Origin: Bacteroidota bacterium
GTDB lineage: Bacteria > Bacteroidota > Bacteroidia > Chitinophagales > Chitinophagaceae
DNA length: 60,579 nucleotides
NCBI GenBank assembly: GCA_947460175.1
Contig: CANHGW010000015.1
Coordinates: forward strand, 1-60,579
Direction of reading: 5' to 3'
Shown: positions 18,015 through 26,231 of the stretch, piece after piece
Layout of the letters: each line of letters opens with the position of its first letter
Position numbering within the stretch: position 1 is the stretch's first letter
The notes under the pieces: generated by a model
The model's input: only the letters and a program-made list of their open reading frames with translations
Told to the model about the DNA's origin: nothing
The model's database searches: none
Program-made: the position numbers and the translations under genes

Positions 18015-18479
18015 ATGAAGCAACTTTGTAAGATTTTATTTATAAGTATTTTAGCGATTTCAGTTTCGGGATGTAAGAAGAAAACAAATTGTGATGCACC
18101 TACTACAACTGCACCAGCTAATGAAGTTACGACTTTGGCCAATTACATTTCTTCTAATAGTATTTCAGCAGTGAAAGATGATCGAGGATTTTATTATAAT
18201 ATACAATCTGCTGGTGGTGATAAGCCTGATGCATGTAGCACAGTTAGGGTCAATTATAGCGGTGCATTGACCAATGGATCTGTGTTCGATTCTGCCAACG
18301 ATGTTTCATTTCCATTGGCAAACTTAATCGTAGGGTGGCAACAAGGAATTCCATTAGTTGGAAAAGGAGGTAAAATTATTTTATATCTACCGCCAAGTTT
18401 AGGATATGGAAGCAATGCTCAATCTGGCATACCTGCCAATTCGATTTTGATTTTTACTATAGAGCTATTAAGTTTTTAA
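18015..18479 (+). CDS. FKBP-type peptidyl-prolyl isomerase lipoprotein
   Basis: Catalyses cis-trans isomerisation of Xaa-Pro bonds in exported proteins. 154 residues: lipoprotein signal with Cys20 (ISVSGCKKK), a Thr/Asn linker, then one FKBP domain: VRVNYSGALTNGSVFDSA, FPLANLIVGWQQGIPLVGKG and GGKIILYLPPSLGYGSNAQS, followed by IPANSILIFTIELL. These hold the usual active-site Tyr, Phe-Asp, Val-Ile-x-Gly-Trp and Tyr residues, although the helix has LIVGW in place of VIPGW. It sits alone between divergent genes and probably acts on the periplasmic face of a membrane. Confidence 0.9.
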   Translation: MKQLCKILFISILAISVSGCKKKTNCDAPTTTAPANEVTTLANYISSNSISAVKDDRGFYYNIQSAGGDKPDACSTVRVNYSGALTNGSVFDSANDVSFPLANLIVGWQQGIPLVGKGGKIILYLPPSLGYGSNAQSGIPANSILIFTIELLSF

Positions 18480-18549
18480 ATAGTACTTTAAATAACTATT
18501 TCTATTGTACTATTTAACTTAACATCTTCATAAAATCATCTGTATAGTA

Positions 18550-20254
18550 ATGAAAAAATTATTATTTACAATTCTTGCAATTGTATTCAATTATATTTGT
18601 TTTGCTCAATTTTCTATACTTGGAAAAAGCACTGGGTTTGAAGAGCCAGAGGAAGGTTATGCAAAAGTTTTGATCCTAAAAAATAAACATACTGCATATA
18701 TCCACATTACACCTTCGGATGGGATATTGATTAAGTTTTATGATGAATCATACAAACAATTAAAATCGAGAAATGTAGAACATAAATTTGGCAAATTAAA
18801 AGGCATGAATGTTGAAGCATGTTTTGAAATTAATAGTGAGATTGTTCTTATGATTAGTGAATATGATGGACGTATTCCAATTTTATATCGAATAGTATTA
18901 AATGGTGATACTGGTCAAATTGTTTCACAAGAAGAAATTGCACGTTTGAAGAAAATCACTATGTCTCAAGGTTATGCATCAAAATTTGGAGGGGTGCCTT
19001 TACCAGATTTTATAGTTCGGAAAGATCCTTTGAGTGATAATTATGTAGTTGCATTATTTAATTCGTTTGAATCCGAACGCGACCAACGTGTGGAGTTAAT
19101 GCACTTTAATAATCAACATGGAATTATTAGCAAATCCTATTTGAGTACACCTGAAGATAAATATAAGTATGTTAATATATTGGATGTTGCTGTCGATGGA
19201 AGTAGTGTAGCTTATGCATTAGTTTATGGATTTAATACTTCCTGGAATTCCAAGAATAAAGTGGACAAATTAAATTGATCATTAAGCTGCATTTTTTAAA
19301 TTGTTATTGGCTAAATTTAAAGAAAATAAGGAAAATGTAGAATATACAAGCATTGAAATAGAAGATGGAATCTCTACAACTGATGGAATATTAAAATATA
19401 ATCCTATAACTAAGAATCTACACTTGATAACTCAAGTTCAATTAAGAAAGCAGTCGAATGCACTTGATTATTTTTTCATGTATTCGGGAAAAGAAATGTT
19501 TTCTGTTAATCATTATATTTTAAATCCTACTTCGAATGAATTGAAAAATTTATCATCGGTGAATTTAGAAGACGTTGATAAAAAATTCAAAGAATTATTT
19601 AATAAAAAAGAAGGGTACTCAGGGGTGTTGCAAAATTTTTATATTAATGATGATGGAGGGTATACTTTTTTATTTGAAGGTTTATTTATTACAGTTACGA
19701 CTACTACTGGTGGAACTAGTTCGAGAACTTCCACAACATATGAGTTAGGTGATATAGCTATTATTAATTTTGATGTCAACAATCAAATGAAATCAACTGC
19801 CTTGATACCCAAAGGTCAAATATTAAATAATTCGATTATGACAGGCGGGGAAGGTGTAACGGCATCGCCTTTGTATCATTACAAACGTGATTATTCTGCT
19901 CAATGGTTGAAAGGAGGAAATCAATTCAAATCTTTTGCATATCTTAATGGGAAAAAGAAAAACTATATACTATTAAATGATGTTGAGAATAATGATGAAC
20001 TAATGCATCAAGGTAAATTAAGAACTATTATGGGTTTAGGTGAATGTGATGCATTTTCATTTGAAACCAATTCGGGCAATATTTTACCTTCTAGAAAATT
20101 TGTTTTTGGTAAACCTTCAGGTAAAAAAGATCATAATTTAGCAATATTTACAGTGTCAGATTATGATAGGGATCGAAACATTTATGCTACCTTGAAACTT
20201 GAAATTGACGGCCGTGATCGTAAAGTAAAATTGGTTTGGATGCAATCTGAATAA
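18550..20254 (+). pseudogene. Secreted protein gene broken by a frameshift near 19270-19300
   Basis: Two reading frames look like parts of one 560-residue protein. Part 1 (18550-19278) has a signal peptide (MKKLLFTILAIVFNYICFAQ) and ends early at TGA in WNSKNKVDKLN. Part 2 (19301-20254) has no proper start (only TTG) and reads on in the next frame from LLLAKFKENKENVEYTSIEI. All frames have stops between 19271 and 19285, so more than a single base slip is needed; the word TTAAATTG occurs at 19270 and 19296 on either side of the break. The product resembles kelch/propeller-like exported proteins but no family is recognised. Either a recent disruption or a sequence error. Confidence 0.65.
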
Positions 20255-20259
20255 TCTAA

Positions 20260-23200
20260 TTATTGGACCAAGGTAATTTCACCTTTGTAAATTGTTTCTT
20301 TAGTTGTATTTGGGTCAATGTACTTAAGATAATACATGTAAGTACCAATATCTTGCTTTACAAATCTATACGTACCATCCCAACCATCGTCCTGCAACTT
20401 AGTATAAAATATTTCCTCTCCCCAACGGTTGAATATTTTTAATATATAATTATCAGGAGGTGTAATACACTTGAAGGTAGGTTTGAATATATCATTTTTC
20501 ATATCACCATTTGGCGAAAAGGCATTAGGTATAAATACATCACATTGACAAGCACTTACAATTAAAGTGTCTTTTACAAGTTCACAAGGAGGAAGTGATA
20601 CTGTGGCAATATAAATCCCTTTTTCGTTGATAGTTCTTACGGGTGCGATAGTATTGTCATTCCAACTATAATTGGCATTGAGTGTTGTAATGTCTATTGT
20701 AATACTTTCATTGTTGCAAAGGGTTGTATCTTTTCCTAATGATAGAGTAGGTAGTTGAGTTACGATTAGGTTAGTCGTGATAATACTATCGCATCCATTT
20801 GTATTATTAATAGTATCAATATAGGTTCCACTTGTATTTACAATTGTGCCACTTGGCAAGGTGTATGATTTGTTTGAACAAATAGTTGCTGTTGCTGAAG
20901 ATGTAGTATTATTTGCCAGCGTAAGTATTGTGGTGATAATAGAATCACAACCAAAGGATGTGGTTAAATTGCTTATGTAATTACCAGCTGTATTTACAGA
21001 TGAACCGTTAGGTAATAAATATGAATTGCCGTTGCAAATAGAGGCATAAACGGTATCATTATATATTGGATGATTTGTGAAATTGATATATACAATACTA
21101 TCCTGATTAATAGAATTGAGCAATGTATCCGTATATAACCCAGGGGAAGTAATGACTGTATTGTTTGACAACGTATAACTTTGACCGGGGCAAACTGTTA
21201 CATTAATAACACCACAACTAAAAATAAAAGAAATATTGTTTGAAATAATTTGGCAAGAAGATGGTTTTAGTACTGTTACCTTATAAGTATGTCCAGTTAT
21301 TAAACCTGTAATTCCATTTGAAGAAGTACCTGCATTTACAACATTGGTTTGTATAGATGTGTTTGTAGTAGAATCGGTCCAGATAAATGTATAACCAGAT
21401 GTAAGGTCGGGATTTGTAATTGTAACATAAGCTGAGTCAGGACAAATAATGTTTGATGTTAATTGTATATTTCCTGCTGGCGCGATAGCACACGTTGTAT
21501 TTGGATCCACAGCAGCTACAAAACCATTGCCAGTGATGTACAATAGATTGTTGATTGGATTATTACTGATGTCATAAATGGCTTTATTATTCTGACCCGC
21601 AATTTGAATGGTATCTTGTATTGTAAATGAATTTCCATTGAATCCATAGCGAAGTATATTGCCATTGTTACCACCTATAAATACTTCATTGCAATTGTTT
21701 GAATAGATTCCACCTTGCATACGTGCGGTATAGCCTGAAACTTGTAATGGAGTGCCAACGGGTAATCCGTTATTCTTATCATATGCTGCAAGGTTTAATC
21801 CATCATAATAAAATAAATAACTATTGTTGACAGAAAGACAATTGAAGCTATTTGAGAAGCTGGTTAATCCTGTATAGGGTTTGTTATCGTTTTCTACAAA
21901 GGTATTAAATCCGCTTGGTGAGTTCCACAATGCAAATGCATAGGTAGGAGTCAATTTAAATATTTTATTATTAATCGCCGGTGTTCCATTGGATGCAAAT
22001 ATTAAAAATACTTCACCATTCAAATCTAAGGTAGAGCATATTACGTATTGACCTAAACCTCCTGCACCTGAAACGGCAGAAGTAGAAACGATACCTGATT
22101 GAGGATTGATAATTCCAAAATTTAGATTTGAGTTACTACTTCCACCCATTGCTATTACATTCCCATTGGTACAATTAAATTTCATTTCACATATAGATTG
22201 TATTTGATTATTTGGAGTAGAAATAAAATTGTCATAAACGCCATTGTTGTCAAGACGAATAACGGTTGCACCTGTCACTGGATTATACCCTTGGCTTAAG
22301 TAAACTTTGCTAGATATTTTATCTACAATGAAATTACCCACGCTACCATAAATGCCATTGGTTGCATATGGTGACGTATTCCAATTGGGGACTACTAAGC
22401 TTCCAATAAATGTCCAAACTAGATTGCCCGATATATCATATTTAGCTAGTTTAGGTGCAGTAGTCGTGCTATTGATGCCACCACCACCACCGAGTACAAA
22501 TAAGTTGCCCAACACATCATAATCTACATCATAACCCATATTGGACAATGTAGCAGTTGCGCCCAACAATGTATTGGTATTACTGACCCATGGGTCAATG
22601 ATGAGTTTTTTTGAATGTTGAATTGGTTTTGTAGGCTTAAATGAAATCTCATGTTGGTTGTTATTTGAATAATTTATTTCTACAGGTGTTCCATCTTCAT
22701 AAAAAGCTTTTAATGATGATTCAACGAGCGTTGAATACTTCGATTGAATTGACAATGAAGATTTGTTATTTTGAACTTCAACATAAGTATTTGAAGAGTA
22801 CTTAAACTTTACTTGACTCAAATCAGCATTTGGATGTAGAATTAAAGTATACTCTATACCTCCTTTTGGATTTAATTCATAACAGACATCAATGTTGTTA
22901 TATAGGTTTTTGTAAGTTATTTTTTCGTAACCATATGAGTTGAATGCTGCATCGCCAAAGGTGAAATAATGTGAGGTTTTATTCGAAGAAACTGCTTTAC
23001 AAAAGGATGAATGATTTAGCCATTCAAATGAAATCAATTCATCTTCATTTTTTTGATTAGTTGTATTGATATGAAAAGTAAATCCTTTAGAAGAAATATA
23101 GATTTCATCTTGTTGATGTTGAATTGCAAAATCAACTGGTGATATAGTATAATTGAGGTAATCGTATTGACCATTGTTTTCAATGAAAAAATTTGTCTTG

Positions 23201-23289
23201 AAAATATCGGTACTCAAAAAACTTTTTCGTTCACTAGATGAAGTGAAAAATGAAATGGCAAATAGTATAAATAGAAAATAGGGTTTCAT
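20260..23289 (-). CDS. Large secreted protein with T9SS type B sorting tail
   Basis: 1009 residues with a signal peptide (MKPYFLFILFAISFFTSSS). The N-terminal region starts FFIENNGQYDYLN, a hallmark of Bacteroidota proteins with a DUF7948/SBBP-like beta domain, followed by a long beta-propeller-like part (about 230-600). Residues about 690-860 hold three repeats of about 48 residues, each C-x-G-x-S-Y-x-L-x-(N/S)-G, ending DSI(I/V)TT or similar. The C-terminal 90 residues are the type B T9SS tail: VFIPNAFSPNGDMKNDIFKP and ILKIFNRWGEEIFY. It converges on the preceding gene with 5 bases between stops. Likely a cell-surface structural protein. Confidence 0.85.
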   Translation of the reverse strand: MKPYFLFILFAISFFTSSSERKSFLSTDIFKTNFFIENNGQYDYLNYTISPVDFAIQHQQDEIYISSKGFTFHINTTNQKNEDELISFEWLNHSSFCKAVSSNKTSHYFTFGDAAFNSYGYEKITYKNLYNNIDVCYELNPKGGIEYTLILHPNADLSQVKFKYSSNTYVEVQNNKSSLSIQSKYSTLVESSLKAFYEDGTPVEINYSNNNQHEISFKPTKPIQHSKKLIIDPWVSNTNTLLGATATLSNMGYDVDYDVLGNLFVLGGGGGINSTTTAPKLAKYDISGNLVWTFIGSLVVPNWNTSPYATNGIYGSVGNFIVDKISSKVYLSQGYNPVTGATVIRLDNNGVYDNFISTPNNQIQSICEMKFNCTNGNVIAMGGSSNSNLNFGIINPQSGIVSTSAVSGAGGLGQYVICSTLDLNGEVFLIFASNGTPAINNKIFKLTPTYAFALWNSPSGFNTFVENDNKPYTGLTSFSNSFNCLSVNNSYLFYYDGLNLAAYDKNNGLPVGTPLQVSGYTARMQGGIYSNNCNEVFIGGNNGNILRYGFNGNSFTIQDTIQIAGQNNKAIYDISNNPINNLLYITGNGFVAAVDPNTTCAIAPAGNIQLTSNIICPDSAYVTITNPDLTSGYTFIWTDSTTNTSIQTNVVNAGTSSNGITGLITGHTYKVTVLKPSSCQIISNNISFIFSCGVINVTVCPGQSYTLSNNTVITSPGLYTDTLLNSINQDSIVYINFTNHPIYNDTVYASICNGNSYLLPNGSSVNTAGNYISNLTTSFGCDSIITTILTLANNTTSSATATICSNKSYTLPSGTIVNTSGTYIDTINNTNGCDSIITTNLIVTQLPTLSLGKDTTLCNNESITIDITTLNANYSWNDNTIAPVRTINEKGIYIATVSLPPCELVKDTLIVSACQCDVFIPNAFSPNGDMKNDIFKPTFKCITPPDNYILKIFNRWGEEIFYTKLQDDGWDGTYRFVKQDIGTYMYYLKYIDPNTTKETIYKGEITLVQ

Positions 23290-23480
23290 TCTAGGTTTTT
23301 AGATTAAGAAATCAGCTACGAAGATAAATCCAATGTAATTGACTGACAATTAAATTAATTACTAAAAGGAGTATTACTATTTATTATCATCTAGCTATTA
23401 AATGAATTGAACAATTCCTAATAGATTTAGTATTATAATCACAATAGCTTGAGAATATCCAATTAGTTGGGATTTACAAC

Positions 23481-23513
23481 AAAAAAACCACAACATTACT
23501 GTTGTGGTTTTTT
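23481..23513 (-). terminator. Terminator beyond the tRNA-Asp fragment
   Basis: AAAAAACCACAAC faces GTTGTGGTTTTTT around ATTACT, giving T-runs on both strands. It is a diverged second copy of the hairpin at 23858-23888, which follows the intact tRNA-Asp. Confidence 0.7.
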
Positions 23514-23568
23514 GCGGACCGGACGGGACTCGAACCCGTTCCTACATGCATGTAGGAACCGTGACAGG
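23514..23568 (-). pseudogene. Broken 3' half of tRNA-Asp with an inserted palindrome
   Basis: Bases 23514-23538 are identical to 23889-23913 of the intact tRNA-Asp (3' acceptor strand, discriminator and T arm). Bases 23560-23568 (CGTGACAGG) match the anticodon loop with GTC. Between them the variable loop and 3' anticodon stem are replaced by a perfect 22-base palindrome at 23538-23559 (half-site GTTCCTACATG). The 5' half of the tRNA is missing. It cannot fold as a tRNA. It lies 11 bases beyond the stop of the GIY-YIG gene. Confidence 0.85.
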
Positions 23569-23579
23569 TGATAAAATAG

Positions 23580-23843
23580 TCAAGAATTATTGAGTATATT
23601 TTTCTCGGAAGAAATCAAAGCAATTAAACTAACATGCCCATATTTTTTAATTTTTTTCTCTTTGGAAAGAGCTTCAGTTTTGGTTTTAAATTCAAAGATA
23701 GCGACTAATCTCCACGGACATTTAGTAGAGGTGTAAGTTGAAAGTTTATTATTGTGTTGTTCTAATCTATCATATGGATTTGATGAATATCCCTTATAAT
23801 AAGAATGGTCAATTAAACTTTGGATGATGTAAACAAAATGCAT
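23580..23843 (-). CDS. Small GIY-YIG nuclease at tRNA-Asp
   Basis: An 87-residue single-domain GIY-YIG endonuclease of the UvrC N-terminal/YhbQ-like group. The first motif reads VYIIQS, the second YYKGYS, ten residues apart; RLEQHNN and the helix with TEALSKEKKIKKYG supply the conserved His, Asn and catalytic Glu. Start at the ATG at 23843, only 14 bases past the tRNA terminator stem. Between it and the downstream end lies a duplicate 3' half of the same tRNA, so the gene is bracketed by tRNA-derived repeats. That suggests it arrived as a mobile unit or moved during a duplication. It probably cleaves DNA with one metal ion; the target is unknown. Confidence 0.88.
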   Translation of the reverse strand: MHFVYIIQSLIDHSYYKGYSSNPYDRLEQHNNKLSTYTSTKCPWRLVAIFEFKTKTEALSKEKKIKKYGHVSLIALISSEKNILNNS

Positions 23844-23857
23844 TTGAAATTAAAATT

Positions 23858-23888
23858 AAAAAAACCACAGAAAATCTGTGGTTTTTTT
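23858..23888 (-). terminator. Terminator of tRNA-Asp
   Basis: AAAACCACAG, loop AAAAT, CTGTGGTTTT with T-runs on both sides, directly after the 3' end of the tRNA. It separates tRNA-Asp from the GIY-YIG gene on the same strand. Confidence 0.75.
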
Positions 23889-23889
23889 G

Positions 23890-23963
23890 CGGACCGGACG
23901 GGACTCGAACCCGCGACCTCCGCCGTGACAGGGCGGCATTCTAACCAGCTGAACTACCGATCC
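23890..23963 (-). tRNA. tRNA-Asp (anticodon GTC)
   Basis: A 74-base cloverleaf. Acceptor stem GGATCGG pairs with CCGGTCC (one T-G wobble), discriminator G. D arm GTTC-AGCTGGTTA-GAAT, anticodon stem CCGCC/GGCGG with loop CTGTCAC (anticodon GTC), T arm CGGG-TTCGAGT-CCCG. No CCA is encoded. A perfect TTTG-N19-TATATTTG promoter lies 19 bases upstream. Confidence 0.97.
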
Positions 23964-23982
23964 TTGGTTAAAATTGGGAGTG

Positions 23983-24013
23983 CAAATATACACGACTTTT
24001 AGGAATTAGCAAA
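23983..24013 (-). promoter_or_regulatory. Promoter of tRNA-Asp
   Basis: Read on the minus strand: TTTG (24013-24010), 19 bases, TATATTTG (23990-23983). This is an exact match to the Bacteroidota consensus, followed by CACTCC as at tRNA-Leu. It ends 19 bases before the tRNA. Confidence 0.88.
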
Positions 24014-24026
24014 TATCCTTTCTAAA

Positions 24027-25046
24027 TTATTTTTTTTTGTCGATGATATGTTCATAAAGTTGCCTAAAAGCCTCTCCAAACTTCATTTCTTTACTATTTG
24101 GTTGGTGAGCACCAAATTTCCACATTCCATTAGCATAATAGATTTGATAGTAAAAAAGGAATGTTTCATTGGCAATGGTCTTATCTAAATCCCCACGTCC
24201 AAATTTCGGAATAAACACCTCAAGTGTATCCTTATTTTGTTGAGTAAAATAGAATCCTTGACTAAACCATTCCAACATACGTGCATCTTCACTCGGATGA
24301 TTCAATAATAGGTTTTTTTGGATAGGATATGAACGCCATCGAATAGAATCCGAATGTTGTAGTAATGAATATTCTCCTACCAATAATGAGCTGTCAGTAT
24401 TGACTAAGCTATACCAAAGCAAATTATTGAGAATGGTAGGGTTGCTCATATAGCCTTTGCTACTAATTTGATTTGCTTGTATTGATTGTTTAAAGTGTTT
24501 GTCTGCAACTGCTTTATTTACGAAGGTCATACTGAAATAAGCGATAGCATACAATAAAGTTGCATTCATCCATCTACTACGAAGAATGCTATTGTTTTTA
24601 TATAGTAGGGCCACCACAACCATAATTAAAATGGGTAATGTCAGAAATAAATCGGCAATGGCGATATTATTGAGGGATACCAGTTGTTTAGAAAATGGCA
24701 GAAAAATTCGTGTGCCATAATTCGTGAAAATATCAACCAATGAATGTCCCCAAAGGCAAATAATCCAAAGCAAAAACCATTCTCGATATGCAATTTTCTT
24801 TTTAAATAAAAGATAAAACAAAAATGCCATAGGGAAAGCAGTCAAAAATTCTACAAAAAATGAATGCGTATAACTACGATGATATAGTACGTATTTGCGA
24901 GGGTCACTTAACCCAGAATAGAGGAGGTCGAAATCAGGAAAAGTTTTTGCCAATGCACCTATCCAAGCTGCTTTGCGGCCAATTTTTTTGCCAAGTACTT
25001 TGTCGCCAATGGCAGCACCTAAGATAATATGAGTTAATGAATCCAA
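24027..25046 (-). CDS. DUF457/YdjM-type membrane-bound metal-dependent hydrolase family
   Basis: 339 residues, starting with TTG at 25046; no ATG is available before an upstream stop, and the family usually starts MDS(I/L)TH as here. Signature residues: MDSLTHIILGAAIGDKVLG, ALAKTFPDFD and YHRSYTHSF, with the conserved His and Asp residues that gave the family its metal-hydrolase name. About four to five membrane helices (residues 70-190), then a soluble C-terminal half of about 150 residues. The gene ends 60 bases before tRNA-Asp. Role unproven in the family; it acts in the inner membrane. Confidence 0.85.
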   Translation of the reverse strand: MDSLTHIILGAAIGDKVLGKKIGRKAAWIGALAKTFPDFDLLYSGLSDPRKYVLYHRSYTHSFFVEFLTAFPMAFLFYLLFKKKIAYREWFLLWIICLWGHSLVDIFTNYGTRIFLPFSKQLVSLNNIAIADLFLTLPILIMVVVALLYKNNSILRSRWMNATLLYAIAYFSMTFVNKAVADKHFKQSIQANQISSKGYMSNPTILNNLLWYSLVNTDSSLLVGEYSLLQHSDSIRWRSYPIQKNLLLNHPSEDARMLEWFSQGFYFTQQNKDTLEVFIPKFGRGDLDKTIANETFLFYYQIYYANGMWKFGAHQPNSKEMKFGEAFRQLYEHIIDKKK

Positions 25047-25066
25047 AATAGTTTAAATGATATTAT

Positions 25067-26059
25067 TTATAAAGTAAAATATGTATAAATTGAAACTAAA
25101 GCCATTAAAAAAATGAAGCAAATGAAATAAGCTAAAAATAAAACGATTTGTTTCAATATGATTTTCCACCAAGGTGAAGGATAGACTTTCTTTAAAGATA
25201 GTGCAAGATAAATGGTCAATGAAAGAGCAAATAATAAAATTAAAAGTCCACTATATTCATTGATAAAGGGAATTTGGCTTATAATTAAAAGCAATAAACC
25301 AATAATAAATCCAAATGAATGGAAATGAATACTAAAAATGATATGGTCGACATAGAAATATTTTTTTCTAAAAAATATTAGTTTTAGTAAGAGCGCAAAA
25401 AAAGGTAGAAGTATAAAAAAAACTTTAGGAATATTTTTTATTAGTATCCTCCCAAAGTCATCGCCAAAATGTCCGGATTCTTCGAGTTTTAGTGTTTTTC
25501 GAATTAGGTTATTCTTTATAAAACCGTCTTGAAGTTGGCTAGGCAATGAATGTTGTACAGAATCATATTCTTCTAATGACTTTTCTTTGGGTGTCCATTG
25601 TCCAAGTCCAATTTTTGTTGAGTTATCAGTATTTGATAAACCAATATCTATTTGAGTATCCTTTTTCAATGAATCTGCAACTTCATTTAAAATTCGTTCA
25701 CGTTCAATTTTGTTTTATTTAGGTTCTTCTTGTTTTATATAGGTGAAAAAATAGACAGTTAAGAAAAATACAGTTGTAACGAAAATATACAATTGTATAG
25801 GGTTGAGGTATTTAACTCTTTTTCCTTGAATGAATTCGATTGTAGCCAACCCTGGCTTGCGAATTAAGGTTTTTATCGTAAGCCAAAACTTACTATCGTA
25901 ATGAAAATAATCGCCTATGAAATGAAGTGCCATATGGCCAAATGAATCTTTGTGCAAAAATGCCTTTTGACCACAATTGCCACAATATTTACCTATCAAT
26001 GGATAATTACAATTAAGACAATTTTCTTCTTTGTGGAATACCTTTTCTTTAAATGCCAT
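25067..26059 (-). pseudogene. DUF3667 membrane protein gene with one in-frame TAA
   Basis: The 331-codon frame is open from the ATG at 26059 to 25067 except for one TAA at 25715-25717. The first part carries the DUF3667 zinc-ribbon (CLNCNYPLIGKYCGNCGQK, two CxxC pairs), FHYDSKFWLTIKTLIRKPGL and the first membrane helix. The second part carries DHIIFSIHFHSFGFIIGLLL and three further helices, as expected of the DUF3667 C-terminus. The residues across the stop (EEPK, stop, NKIERERILNEVADS) keep a linker character, so a sense codon mutated to stop. Either a truncated protein of 114 residues or an error in the sequence. Function of the family unknown. Confidence 0.78.
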
Positions 26060-26193
26060 ACGGTTGTAAATTTAAGATATGTTTTTTGAAATTTTTTATC
26101 TGAAATAATTTCAGTCAATTTCTAATTTATCAGTTACTTAGTCAGTAAAAAGTAAATATAACTGCCATTTCAGCTACTAATTTTGTATTGGAT

Positions 26194-26207
26194 TACTATT
26201 TGATGAT
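26194..26207 (+). promoter_or_regulatory. 14-base motif upstream of clpB, shared with rpoD
   Basis: TACTATTTGATGAT, identical to 14755-14768; extending it gives GATTACTATTTGATGATA, one difference in 18 from the rpoD copy. It ends 24 bases before the clpB start. A consensus -7 box TAATTTTG lies just upstream at 26178-26185, so the motif may be either a second promoter or sit at the transcript start. Confidence 0.45.
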
Positions 26208-26231
26208 AAATGATTACAAATAATAACCCTT

